Below are positions 6,398 to 13,454 of a stretch of DNA of 13,454 bases, one piece after another. Each line of letters opens with the position of its first letter. Positions within the stretch are counted from its first letter, which is position 1. Source of the DNA: an uncultured Alistipes sp. (GTDB lineage: Bacteria > Bacteroidota > Bacteroidia > Bacteroidales > Rikenellaceae); NCBI GenBank assembly GCA_910586375.1, contig CAJUIE010000037.1, forward strand, positions 1 to 13,454, written 5' to 3'. The translations under genes and the position numbers were made by a program. The notes below the pieces were generated by a model, which was not told where the DNA came from, searched no databases, and was given only the letters and a program-made list of their open reading frames with translations.

Positions 6398-7600
6398 ATG
6401 ATCATATTGGTACTCAACTGCGGCTCCTCCTCGATCAAATATCAGGTCATCGACATGGAGACCGCGACCAACAAGCTGCTCGCCAAAGGTCTGGTCGAGC
6501 GCATAGGACTCCCGGAGGGCGATCTGACGCACAAACCCGTCGACAAGGAGCCATTCGAACTGCACCGCCCCATCCCCGACCACACCACCGGCATCGAGCT
6601 GGTGATGCAGGCCCTGACCGATCCCCGGCACGGGGTCATCCGCACGCTCGACGAAGTGAAGGCCGTAGGTCATCGCGTCGCACACGGCGGCGAGTTCTTC
6701 CCCCAGAGCTGCGTGGTCAACGATGACGTAAAGGCAAAAATCCGCTCCCTGTGCGAAATCGCCCCGCTGCATAACCCCGCCAGCCTTGAAGGCATCCATG
6801 CCATCGACCAGGTACTGCCGGGCATACCGCAAGTGACCGTATTCGACACCTCGTTCCACCAGACCATTCCGGCAGAAAACTACATGTTCGCCCTGCCCTA
6901 TGAATATTATGAAAAGTACCGCGTCCGCAAATACGGCTTCCACGGAACAAGCCACAAGTACGTTGCCCGCGCAGGCGCCAAACTCGCAGGGCTGGACTTC
7001 GATCGTTCGAAAATCATCACCTGCCACATCGGCAACGGAGGTTCGGTCACGGCCGTGCTGAATGGCAAGTCCTACGACACCTCGATGGGTTTCTCTCCCC
7101 TCGACGGCCTGGTGATGGGCACCCGCTGCGGCCAGGTCGACGCCAGCGCCATTACGTTCATCGGCGAAAAGGAGGGCCTGAGCTATGCAGCGTTAAACGC
7201 CATGATGAATAAGAAATCGGGGGTATTCGGTCTCACAGGCATTTCGAGCGACATGCGCGACATCGACCGGGCCTACAACGAAGGCAACACCCGCGCAATC
7301 CTCGCCCGCGATATGTACTACGGACGCATCAAAAAGTTCGTGGGTCAATATGCAGCCGAAATGGGCGGCGTCGACCTGATCGTCTTCACGGGCGGTGTGG
7401 GCGAAAACTCGTGCGAAATGCGCGAATCGGTATGCTCGGGTCTCGAATTTATGGGCGTGAAGTTCGACAAGGCAGCCAACGCCGGTGCCCGGGGGGTGGA
7501 TAAGATCCTTTCGGCCCCCGACTCCAAAGTCCAGGTTGCCGTCGTAACCACCAATGAAGAACTGGTCATTGCCACGGATACATACAATCTGGTGAAATAA
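6398..7600 (+). CDS. ackA: Acetate kinase
   Basis: It interconverts acetyl-phosphate plus ADP with acetate plus ATP, the substrate-level phosphorylation step of acetate formation, in the cytosol. At 400 residues it is full length. ASKHA-fold motifs are in place: LVLNCGSSSIKY (4-15, Asn7), GHRVAHGG (91-98, Arg93), Asp150 in VFDTSFH, FHGTSHKYV (181-189, His182), HIGNGGSV (210-217), MGTRCGQVD (240-248, Arg243), FTGGVGENS (330-338) and NEE (386-388). The start ATG at 6398 lies directly before the first phosphate-binding strand. Its initiation context CACAACCATGATC is identical over 13 bases to that of ptb downstream. It is followed by ptb and buk on the same strand. No phosphotransacetylase (pta) gene, its usual partner, is in the window. 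A GC-rich hairpin repeat starts right after the stop codon. Confidence 0.97.
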   Translation: MIILVLNCGSSSIKYQVIDMETATNKLLAKGLVERIGLPEGDLTHKPVDKEPFELHRPIPDHTTGIELVMQALTDPRHGVIRTLDEVKAVGHRVAHGGEFFPQSCVVNDDVKAKIRSLCEIAPLHNPASLEGIHAIDQVLPGIPQVTVFDTSFHQTIPAENYMFALPYEYYEKYRVRKYGFHGTSHKYVARAGAKLAGLDFDRSKIITCHIGNGGSVTAVLNGKSYDTSMGFSPLDGLVMGTRCGQVDASAITFIGEKEGLSYAALNAMMNKKSGVFGLTGISSDMRDIDRAYNEGNTRAILARDMYYGRIKKFVGQYAAEMGGVDLIVFTGGVGENSCEMRESVCSGLEFMGVKFDKAANAGARGVDKILSAPDSKVQVAVVTTNEELVIATDTYNLVK

Positions 7601-7698
7601 GACCGAAGCCTGCGGACGGAACGCAGCAAGTGCGGGCCTCCGCTGCCGGAGGCTTCGGCCCACCTGCCTGAAGGCAGATACACGGCTGTAGCCCGAGG
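7600..7698. repeat. Intergenic GC-rich hairpin repeat, copy 3 (ackA-ptb spacer)
   Basis: Inverted repeat CCGAAGCCT (7603-7611) / AGGCTTCGG (7650-7658) encloses nested stems GCGGA (7612-7616) / TCCGC (7639-7643) and a CGCA/TGCG stem. A second hairpin CTGCCT (7664-7669) / AGGCAG (7672-7677) follows, as in copy 1. CGGCTGTA at 7683-7690 also recurs from copies 1 and 2. It begins two bases after the ackA stop codon, so the ackA mRNA would carry a strong structure that could stabilise its 3' end or reduce read-through into ptb. Confidence 0.6.
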
Positions 7699-7744
7699 CC
7701 AGGAACCGATTATTCAAACAAACGACTAAAACATCTACACAACC

Positions 7745-8653
7745 ATGATCCAACATCTTACAGAAATCGTCGAGGAGGCGAGAAAGAGAGGCAAAAAACG
7801 CTTGGCTGTCGCTTACGGCCAGGATTCACACACCATCGAAGCCGTTTACGAAGCCTGCAAGGAGGGCTTGGTTGAACCGACACTCTACGGTGAAAAAGCC
7901 GTCATCGAGCAGGTCTGCAAAGAGGCGGGATTCGACATCGCCGCGTTCAACATCATCGACGAAAAATCCGACGTCAAGTGCGTAGAGCTGGCCGTGGCCG
8001 CTGTCGTTGCGGGCAATGCCGATGTGCTGATGAAAGGTCTCGTCTCCACCGACAAATACATGCGAGGCATCCTCAACAAGGATGCGGGGCTTTTCCCACC
8101 GAAAGGCGTGCTGAGCCACGTGGCGATTTCGGAAATGTCCTGCTATCATAAGCTGCTCATCATGTCCGATGTCGCAGTAATCCCGCAACCCGACTTCAAG
8201 CAGAAGCAGAAACAGATCAGCTACCTCGCGCAGACGGCCAACCTATTAGGCATCAAGACTCCCAAGATCGCCTGCATCGCGCCTTCGGAGCAAGTGCTGC
8301 CCAATGTCGTCTCGTCGACCGAGGGAGCGCTGCTGGCCAAGATGGGCGACCGCGGCCAGCTGGGCAACGTGATCGTCGACGGCCCGCTGTCGCTCGACGT
8401 CGCGCTTTTCAAGGAGGTGGCCGAGCACAAGAAAGTCAAGGGTTCGTCGGTCGCCGGCGATCCCGACTGCCTGCTCTTTCCCAATATCGAGTCGGCCAAT
8501 GTCTTCTTCAAGTCGACAACCCACCTCTGTGGCGGCGAGCTGGCAGCCATGGTCATGGGCACCAAAGTTCCGTGTGTGCTGACCTCGCGTGGCGACAGCA
8601 GCCGCACCAAGCTCTACTCAATAGCCCTGGCCTGCCTGGCAGTCAAGCAGTAA
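7745..8653 (+). CDS. ptb: Phosphate butyryltransferase
   Basis: It transfers an acyl group from butyryl-CoA (or related short or branched acyl-CoA) to phosphate, giving butyryl-phosphate for the kinase encoded next. The protein has 302 residues, the normal length for the Ptb branch of the PTA_PTB family and shorter than most Pta enzymes. Motifs visible in order are VLMKGLVSTDKYMRGIL (94-110), VIPQPD (145-150), VIVDGPLSLDVA (209-220), AGDPDCLLFPNIESAN (237-252) and SRGDSSRTKLYSIALA (281-296). Pairing with buk 45 bases downstream supports Ptb rather than Pta. The spacer to ackA is 144 bases and contains a hairpin repeat, so ptb-buk may be only partly coupled to ackA. Substrate preference (butyryl, isobutyryl, isovaleryl or acetyl) cannot be read from sequence by eye. 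Confidence 0.9.
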   Translation: MIQHLTEIVEEARKRGKKRLAVAYGQDSHTIEAVYEACKEGLVEPTLYGEKAVIEQVCKEAGFDIAAFNIIDEKSDVKCVELAVAAVVAGNADVLMKGLVSTDKYMRGILNKDAGLFPPKGVLSHVAISEMSCYHKLLIMSDVAVIPQPDFKQKQKQISYLAQTANLLGIKTPKIACIAPSEQVLPNVVSSTEGALLAKMGDRGQLGNVIVDGPLSLDVALFKEVAEHKKVKGSSVAGDPDCLLFPNIESANVFFKSTTHLCGGELAAMVMGTKVPCVLTSRGDSSRTKLYSIALACLAVKQ

Positions 8654-8698
8654 CGGGCGCCAAGTACACCCAAACTTGAAATACGAACCGAGAATTTC

Positions 8699-9766
8699 AT
8701 GAGCTATAATATTTTAGCAATAAATCCCGGCTCCACCTCCACAAAGGTCGCCCTCTACTGCGAGGAGCGACCTTTGTGGGAATCAACCCTGCGCCACTCC
8801 GCCGAAGAACTCGCCCAATTTCCCCAGGTCATCGACCAGCTCACATGGCGCCGGGGCCTTATTCTGCAAGCACTCCGGGACAATAATTTCGACATCAGCG
8901 AATTATCTGCCGTCATCGGTCGCGGCGGGCTTATCCGCCCCGTCCCGGCAGGCGTCTATGAGGTCAACTCGCGAATGCGTTACGACCTGCGCAACGCCCC
9001 GATGAAACACGCCTGCAACTTAGGCGGGCTGCTGGCCGCCCAAATCGCCCACATGGCCAAAGTAAAAGCCTACATCGCCGATCCTCCCGTGGTCGATGAG
9101 ATGGACGACGTAGCCCGCATCACAGGAATGCCCCTCTGTCCGCGGAAGCCGATCTTCCATGCTCTCAACCAAAAAGCCATCGCCCGGCTACACTGTCGAC
9201 GTGAAGGAATCGACTATGAAAAAGCCCACCTGATCGTCGCACATATGGGCGGCGGAATATCCGTCGCGGCGCATCGTGAGGGACGCATCGTCGATGTCAA
9301 CAACGCCCTCGATGGCGATGGGCCTTTTGCCCCCGACCGTGCGGGAAGTCTTCCCGGCAACGAATTAATAAAAACCTGTTTTTCAGGGAAATACACACAA
9401 GAAGAGCTTCTTCGTTTCATTTCGAGCAAGGGTGGTTTAGTCGCCCTGCTGGGCACCAATTCTGTCATGGAGGTCATGGAACGCATCGCGGCGGGCGACC
9501 AGCGTGCCCGCAAGATGCTGGAGGCCATGTGTTACAACGTAGCCAAACAGATCGGCTCGCTGGCTGCGGCGCTCTCGGGACGTGTCGACGGCATCCTGCT
9601 TACGGGCGGTATCGCCCACAACGAAACCGTTACAAACTATATCCGCGAACACTGCTCGTTCATCGCGCCAATCCGGATATACCCCGGCGAAAATGAACTC
9701 GAAGCACTGGCGCTGAATGCCTTAGTCGTATTGAAAGGGGAAATTGAACCGAAAAAATACGTTTAA
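8699..9766 (+). CDS. buk: Butyrate kinase
   Basis: It converts butyryl-phosphate plus ADP to butyrate plus ATP; some family members prefer branched-chain acids. At 355 residues it matches the family. ASKHA motifs are NILAINPGSTSTKVALY (4-20), IGRGGLIRPVPAGVYEVN (73-90), IVAHMGGGISVAAH (179-192), VNNALDGDGPFAPDRAG (200-216) and ILLTGGIAHN (299-308). The start ATG at 8699 puts the phosphate-binding loop at residues 8-16, as expected. It is 45 bases downstream of ptb, probably in the same transcript. The stop codon TAA (9764-9766) overlaps the stop codon of the converging flippase gene, so there is no room for a dedicated terminator. Confidence 0.95.
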   Translation: MSYNILAINPGSTSTKVALYCEERPLWESTLRHSAEELAQFPQVIDQLTWRRGLILQALRDNNFDISELSAVIGRGGLIRPVPAGVYEVNSRMRYDLRNAPMKHACNLGGLLAAQIAHMAKVKAYIADPPVVDEMDDVARITGMPLCPRKPIFHALNQKAIARLHCRREGIDYEKAHLIVAHMGGGISVAAHREGRIVDVNNALDGDGPFAPDRAGSLPGNELIKTCFSGKYTQEELLRFISSKGGLVALLGTNSVMEVMERIAAGDQRARKMLEAMCYNVAKQIGSLAAALSGRVDGILLTGGIAHNETVTNYIREHCSFIAPIRIYPGENELEALALNALVVLKGEIEPKKYV

Positions 9767-11217
9767 GCCTGATAGCCTGACTGACTGCGAATAATGGCTA
9801 TCATCTCACGAAACGCTTCAAGTCCGCAGAGAGCAGAGAGCAACAGGTAGACCACTCCTCCCGCAGTGACCTCGGCCATGAGCCGCAGCAAATCGGCCTC
9901 GGGAAGCAAGGTCCCCACTGCCCGGACAGCCGCATACATGGCCCCGGCAGTGAGGACTATGGGGAACAATGTTCCGGCCAACCGACTGAACGACAGCGAC
10001 GTAATACGCTGCGCAGCCCAGAGGTTGACCGCCATTTCGCAGAACGAAAAGAGCACCAGGCCCCACACTACAGCCTGCACGCTGTGCGGAATCGTTACAA
10101 CGAGTATAATCGTCATGACGGCTTTTTTGGCCAATTCGAGCCGCACAATAGTGCCCCCCGGGCACTTCACCTTCATGACGTTATAAGCAATCATCGCTAC
10201 AGGATAAAACAACCCGCCCAGGCAGATTGCCTCGAAATAAGGTACCGTAGGCATCCACTTCTCGCCCAAAAGCACCGCAAACAGATCGTGCGCCACAGCC
10301 GAGAGTCCCAACATCACCGGAAACAGGACATAAGCCACAATCATGACCACCTGACGGTAACTCTCTGCAAATTTACGGTCGTCACCCGCGATTTTCGACA
10401 ACGCCGGGAAGGTTACACCCTGCACGGCGGTCATCGTCGATGTAACGGGCAACTCCTTAAGTTTAAGAGCCTGATCGAAATAGCCCAGTGTATCGGCCGA
10501 ATAAAGTTTGCCGATAAAAAGCTGGGGAACCTTGTTATAGAGAGCCGAAATAAGATCAGTAACCATCAGGCTCAGGCTATAAGGGGCCATTTGCCGCAAA
10601 GCTCCGCCACTCCAGCCGCAGAGGCGTGGGCGCCAGTCACTCAACCACCACAGCAGCACTGCCCGCACCCCCATCTGCAACAGACGCTGCACAACGAGAC
10701 TCCAGACCCCACATCCGGCAAGCGCCAGCAAAATAGCTGCAAAGCCGCTGACGAGCGAGGCTGCAAAAGTCACCTTGGAGAGCAGCGCAAAACGGAACTG
10801 CCGCGTGAAAATCGTATGCTGGATGACACACAGCGCATTGACGGGCAGCAACAAAAAGAAAACCGGTGCGATACGCGCCATGACAGGCATGGCGTAATAA
10901 CGCGCAATCCACGGAGCCACAGCCACGACCACGGCATAAAGTATGAGTGCAACGGAGATATTGAAAAAAAATACTGAACCGTAATCCTCCGGTGCGGGAT
11001 CACTCTTGCGGATCAGAGTCTGCGAAAATCCGCTGTCAACGACCACCAGCGCAAAGGCAGTGAAAGCGGTCAGGATAGCTACAACGCCGAAGTCGTCGGG
11101 CATCAGCAGCCGCAGCACGACGATCGACACGCCCATCTGCAAAAGCATCGTCCCGACCTTTTCCGCCACGGACCACGCCACGCCGCGCGCAACCCTGTCT
11201 CTGAGCCCCTCCCGCAA
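9763..11217 (-). CDS. MOP-superfamily polysaccharide flippase (Wzx/WzxC-like)
   Basis: A multi-spanning membrane protein of 484 residues with about a dozen or more hydrophobic segments, of the Polysacc_synt / MOP flippase type that moves lipid-linked oligosaccharides across the inner membrane. The family opening is clear: RVARGVAWSVAEKVGT (8-23), LRLLMPDDFGVVAI (35-48), DSGFSQTLIRK (61-71), DYGSVFFFNI (78-87). The middle segment NKVPQLFIGKLYS...LGYFDQA (228-250) is also typical. The start is TTG at 11217: no ATG or GTG lies close upstream, and this start gives the usual N-terminal length. The gene begins only 5 bases after the pyk stop codon, so it is the last gene of an aroQ-pyk-flippase operon. 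No glycosyltransferases are nearby, so its glycan substrate is unknown. It is tail to tail with buk, overlapping by 4 bases. Confidence 0.88.
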   Translation of the reverse strand: MREGLRDRVARGVAWSVAEKVGTMLLQMGVSIVVLRLLMPDDFGVVAILTAFTAFALVVVDSGFSQTLIRKSDPAPEDYGSVFFFNISVALILYAVVVAVAPWIARYYAMPVMARIAPVFFLLLPVNALCVIQHTIFTRQFRFALLSKVTFAASLVSGFAAILLALAGCGVWSLVVQRLLQMGVRAVLLWWLSDWRPRLCGWSGGALRQMAPYSLSLMVTDLISALYNKVPQLFIGKLYSADTLGYFDQALKLKELPVTSTMTAVQGVTFPALSKIAGDDRKFAESYRQVVMIVAYVLFPVMLGLSAVAHDLFAVLLGEKWMPTVPYFEAICLGGLFYPVAMIAYNVMKVKCPGGTIVRLELAKKAVMTIILVVTIPHSVQAVVWGLVLFSFCEMAVNLWAAQRITSLSFSRLAGTLFPIVLTAGAMYAAVRAVGTLLPEADLLRLMAEVTAGGVVYLLLSALCGLEAFREMIAIIRSQSGYQA

Positions 11218-11222
11218 AGCGC

Positions 11223-12701
11223 CTAACCTTCGACCGTATGTGCAGCGATCTGCTCGTTGCGCATACGGATATTCTTCACATCGGCGATCTCGACATACGA
11301 AGCCCCGCCGTCGGGTCCGAAGCTGCCGCCTACGATGGCCAGCAGGTCGCTCTCGGAAAGCTGCCAGTGTTGATCGATGAGCTCCAGAGCGTCGACCAGA
11401 AAGTGATAACGATCCCCCAGTTGCTGATTGCGCAGGATAGGAACCACTCCATAAGAGAGGGCCAGAATACGCTGGGCATGGAGCCGATAACAGACAGCCA
11501 CAACGGTCTTACGGCCCCGGAAAGCCGCCAGATAACGACCCGTACGCCCCGTCTTGGTATCGAGGACTACATAACGGATCGGAAGGTTGGTGCAAGCCCT
11601 CACAGCCGAACGGGCCAGCTGGGCCGTAATTTCGTGGTTGACAGACACCATATCCATGTCGATCATCGGCTTGAAATGATTCTCGTCACGCTCAATTTCC
11701 CGGGCAATACGTGCCATCGTGGAGACCGACTCCACGGGGAAGTCGCCCATAGCTGTCTCGTCGCTCAACATCACGGCATCGACCCGTTCATAAATGGCGC
11801 TGGCCACGTCGCTTACCTCGGCACGTGTGGGCCGCGGAGAGTGGACCATCGAATAAAGCATCTGGGTCGCGATGATGACCGGGCGCTTGGCCGCGATACA
11901 CTTCTCGACAATGCGGCGCTGGGTGTTAGGTATCTGCTCGGCCGGGAGTTCGACACCCAGATCACCGCGCGCGACCATGATGCCATAAGAGGCCTCAATG
12001 ATCTCGTCAATATGATCCAGCCCTTCCTGATTCTCGATCTTCGAAATAATCTTAATGGGGCTGTCGTGCGCATCGAGAATCTCCTGCACAGCCCGGATGT
12101 CGCGCGCCGAGCGAACGAACGAATGAGCGATGAAGTCCACGTCGTGGCTGATAGCCCACTCGATGAAGCGGCGGTCCTTGTCGGTGACCGACGGCAAGTC
12201 GATCGACACTCCCGGGACATTGACGCTCTTACGCGAACGCAGTGCCCCCCCGACCATAAATTCACACTCCAATTCGCTGTCGGTCTTACCCACGACCCGC
12301 AGCTCCAGCTCGCCGTCGGCGATCAACATGCGCGCCCCGACAGGAATGTCGCCTACGATGGAGGGAACGTTCATAAAGATCGTCTTTCGCGTAGTGAAAT
12401 CCGAGCCATCAGAACCCCGCACGACAACCCGATCGCCATCGGCAAAACGAATGCTGTTACCGTACTCATCGGCAATGGTGGTAACGCGTATCTCAGGGCC
12501 TTTGGTGTCGATCATCACAGGAATAGCAGGATTGACCCGATGGACGGTCTCGACGATGCGCGTGGCACCCTCCTCGGTCACATGAGCCGAATTGATGCGC
12601 ACGACATCCATACCTGCCTCAAAAAGCTGCTGCACAAACTGTTCGGTACAGCGAAAATCGGACATCGTAGCTACGATCTTGGTCTTCTTTGCTCTATGCA
12701 T
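11223..12701 (-). CDS. pyk: Pyruvate kinase
   Basis: It catalyses the last ATP-forming step of glycolysis, phosphoenolpyruvate plus ADP to pyruvate plus ATP, in the cytosol. The protein has 492 residues, with the barrel, the B domain (about 74-160) and a C-terminal domain. Motifs are TKIVATMS (7-14), RINSAH (35-40), MIDTKGPEIR (63-72), IISKIENQEGLDHIDEI (218-234, Lys221 and Glu223), MVARGDLGVE (242-251, Asp247), ATQMLYSMVHSPRPTRAEVSDVA (278-300) and DAVMLSDETAMG (308-319). Two positions differ from the common consensus: Ala39 where RxNxSH usually has Ser, and Asp314 where MLSGETA usually has Gly. I recall similar forms in other Bacteroidales, so I treat the enzyme as active. It starts 11 bases after the aroQ stop codon and ends 5 bases before the flippase start. 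Confidence 0.96.
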   Translation of the reverse strand: MHRAKKTKIVATMSDFRCTEQFVQQLFEAGMDVVRINSAHVTEEGATRIVETVHRVNPAIPVMIDTKGPEIRVTTIADEYGNSIRFADGDRVVVRGSDGSDFTTRKTIFMNVPSIVGDIPVGARMLIADGELELRVVGKTDSELECEFMVGGALRSRKSVNVPGVSIDLPSVTDKDRRFIEWAISHDVDFIAHSFVRSARDIRAVQEILDAHDSPIKIISKIENQEGLDHIDEIIEASYGIMVARGDLGVELPAEQIPNTQRRIVEKCIAAKRPVIIATQMLYSMVHSPRPTRAEVSDVASAIYERVDAVMLSDETAMGDFPVESVSTMARIAREIERDENHFKPMIDMDMVSVNHEITAQLARSAVRACTNLPIRYVVLDTKTGRTGRYLAAFRGRKTVVAVCYRLHAQRILALSYGVVPILRNQQLGDRYHFLVDALELIDQHWQLSESDLLAIVGGSFGPDGGASYVEIADVKNIRMRNEQIAAHTVEG

Positions 12702-12712
12702 GGTCTCTTAAT

Positions 12713-13141
12713 TTATTTTTGCGTTTTCAATAACAATGCCTCGACCCCAAGCCGGTAGGAATCGAGCCCGAACCCCATGATCGACCCCATGACCACAGGG
12801 GCCAGCAACGACGTATGGCGAAACTCCTCACGCGCCAGGATCGAGGATATATGCACCTCGACAACGGGGAGTGCGACAGCCGCCACGGCATCGCGCAACG
12901 CAACCGATGTATGGGTATATCCCCCGGCATTGAGCACCACACCATCGTAAAGGCCATCGGCCTGTTGCACGGCATCGATCAATTCACCCTCGATATTGGA
13001 TTGAAAACGAGCGAAATCCACATGCGGGAAGCATCTCTCCAGAGCAACGAAAAAGTCGTCAAAACTCTGCGTCCCGTAAATGTCCATATCGCGCCGCCCC
13101 TGTAAATTGAGGTTGGGACCGTTGAGAATCAGTATTTTCAT
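12713..13141 (-). CDS. aroQ: 3-dehydroquinate dehydratase, type II
   Basis: It dehydrates 3-dehydroquinate to 3-dehydroshikimate in the shikimate pathway; type II enzymes form dodecamers in the cytosol. At 142 residues it has the normal length. Signature segments are ILNGPNLNLQGRR (5-17), catalytic Tyr22 in DIYG, QSNIEGELID (47-56; the usual QSNHEG has His where this has Ile), NAGGYTHTSVALRDA (71-85), VEVHISSILAREEFRH (94-109) with catalytic His97, and GFGLDSYRLGVEAL (123-136). The start ATG at 13141 leads straight into the first beta strand MKILILNGPN. It is the first gene of the aroQ-pyk-flippase operon and has a good promoter box close upstream. The function is secure. Confidence 0.96.
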   Translation of the reverse strand: MKILILNGPNLNLQGRRDMDIYGTQSFDDFFVALERCFPHVDFARFQSNIEGELIDAVQQADGLYDGVVLNAGGYTHTSVALRDAVAAVALPVVEVHISSILAREEFRHTSLLAPVVMGSIMGFGLDSYRLGVEALLLKTQK

Positions 13142-13167
13142 GATGCGCCGGCATTATTTCCGAAAAA

Positions 13168-13182
13168 TACGGTGCAAAGATA
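13168..13182 (-). promoter_or_regulatory. Promoter -7 box of the aroQ-pyk-flippase operon
   Basis: On the minus strand 13182-13175 reads TATCTTTG, an exact TAnnTTTG box, followed by C as is common. A start near 13168 gives a leader of about 27 bases. A convincing TTTG -33 element is not seen. The upstream sequence (13190-13270) holds nothing else that I can name. Confidence 0.55.
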
Positions 13183-13273
13183 AGAAAGATTTCGGATTTC
13201 AGGTCGGGAAACGAGCCACAGTCCGCGATATTTGCAAGTGCAACGTCATTGCGTCGGTCGTTTCCACCGCTTC

Positions 13274-13291
13274 GGTCTTTTCATAAAGACC
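13274..13291. terminator. Perfect 7-bp hairpin between aroQ promoter and cassette 2
   Basis: GGTCTTT (13274-13280), loop TCAT, AAAGACC (13285-13291) is a perfect inverted repeat. No T-run follows on either strand. It lies 17 bases before the orphan cassette at 13309 and upstream of the aroQ promoter. It could be a transcript-end structure, a protein-binding site or a cassette-boundary feature. Confidence 0.35.
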
Positions 13292-13308
13292 TGCAACGCC
13301 ACCCTCCC

Positions 13309-13454
13309 TACCCCGCTTCGGGTTACCGCGCCGGCAATTCCGGCGACCTGCTCTATGTGGGCGCGAGCGGTTACGCCTGGAGCAGTTCGCCTCACTCGGC
13401 GTCGAGCGTGAACGGGTCGTACTTGGGCTTCACCAATTCCGTCGTGAATCCCGA
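13309..13454 (+). pseudogene. Orphan C-terminal FISUMP-like surface-domain cassette, copy 2 (cut by window edge)
   Basis: The frame from 13309 encodes YPASGYRAGNSGDLLYVGAS, then GYAWSSSPHS and, near the edge, TNSVVNP. This is the same domain end as at 5851. The PVRCV terminus would lie beyond the window. No start codon, signal peptide or N-terminal part of such a protein precedes it: the in-frame sequence before 13309 does not resemble the domain, and the aroQ promoter lies 130 bases away on the other strand. The first 20 bases of homology (13311-13330) are identical to 5856-5875. A relic or silent cassette is most likely; a larger intact gene is not excluded because the right side is missing. 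Confidence 0.55.

Noticed and set aside
6299..7027. 242-codon minus-strand open frame
   Set aside because: Covers the ackA promoter and the 5' half of ackA in antisense, with no recognisable product.
10084..10977. 297-codon plus-strand open frame
   Set aside because: Antisense to the flippase gene; rich in His, Arg and Gln without domain signals. The flippase strand has clear membrane segments and family motifs.
11238..12758. 506-codon open frame on the plus strand, longer than pyk itself
   Set aside because: It lies entirely opposite pyk and into the aroQ end, has His/Asp/Arg-rich composition and no recognisable domain. pyk on the other strand has all its family motifs, so this is a codon-bias shadow.
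1..13454. tRNA, rRNA, CRISPR array, insertion sequence or prophage genes
   Set aside because: I looked on both strands and saw no tRNA-like cloverleaf ends, regularly spaced short repeats, transposase or integrase motifs.

Overview
The window looks like a piece of a Bacteroidales chromosome, most likely an Alistipes-type (Rikenellaceae) genome. The reasons are the GC-rich coding sequence, the near absence of Shine-Dalgarno sites, promoter boxes resembling the Bacteroidetes consensus (TTTG, about 20 bases, TAnnTTTG), the pyrG-yidC and aroQ-pyk neighbourhoods, a multi-repeat DUF349 protein, and orphan fragments of the 'PASGYR ... AWSSSP ... PVRCV' surface-protein domain typical of gut Bacteroidetes. 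The genus is an inference from pattern memory, not from a search.

Layout. Positions 1-5050 carry three genes on the minus strand, read right to left: a DUF349 coiled-coil protein, CTP synthase (pyrG) and the N-terminal 338 codons of the membrane insertase yidC, which runs off the left edge. A 130-base divergent promoter region (5051-5180) separates them from a plus-strand OmpR/PhoB-type response regulator (5181-5846) that has no kinase beside it. A 551-base stretch without an intact gene follows (5847-6397). It holds an orphan C-terminal cassette of a FISUMP-like domain, a 71-base imperfect tandem duplication, small inverted repeats and the ackA promoter.

Positions 6398-9766 form a plus-strand acyl-phosphate module: acetate kinase (ackA), phosphate butyryltransferase (ptb) and butyrate kinase (buk). 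Together these convert acyl-CoA to acyl-phosphate and then to free acid plus ATP. Positions 9763-13141 are a tight minus-strand operon in transcription order aroQ, pyk, MOP-family flippase. It converges on buk so closely that the two stop codons share a TTAA. To the right of the aroQ promoter, a second FISUMP-like cassette begins at 13309 and is cut by the window edge.

The core genes are ordinary housekeeping and fermentation genes and look intact. The unusual content is between the genes. Three intergenic spacers carry related, reshuffled GC-rich hairpin modules. Two headless surface-protein cassettes share codon-identical framework blocks but differ strongly in the codons between them. A 19-base near-perfect palindrome lies just upstream of yidC. 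No rRNA, tRNA, CRISPR array, transposase, integrase or reverse transcriptase is visible.
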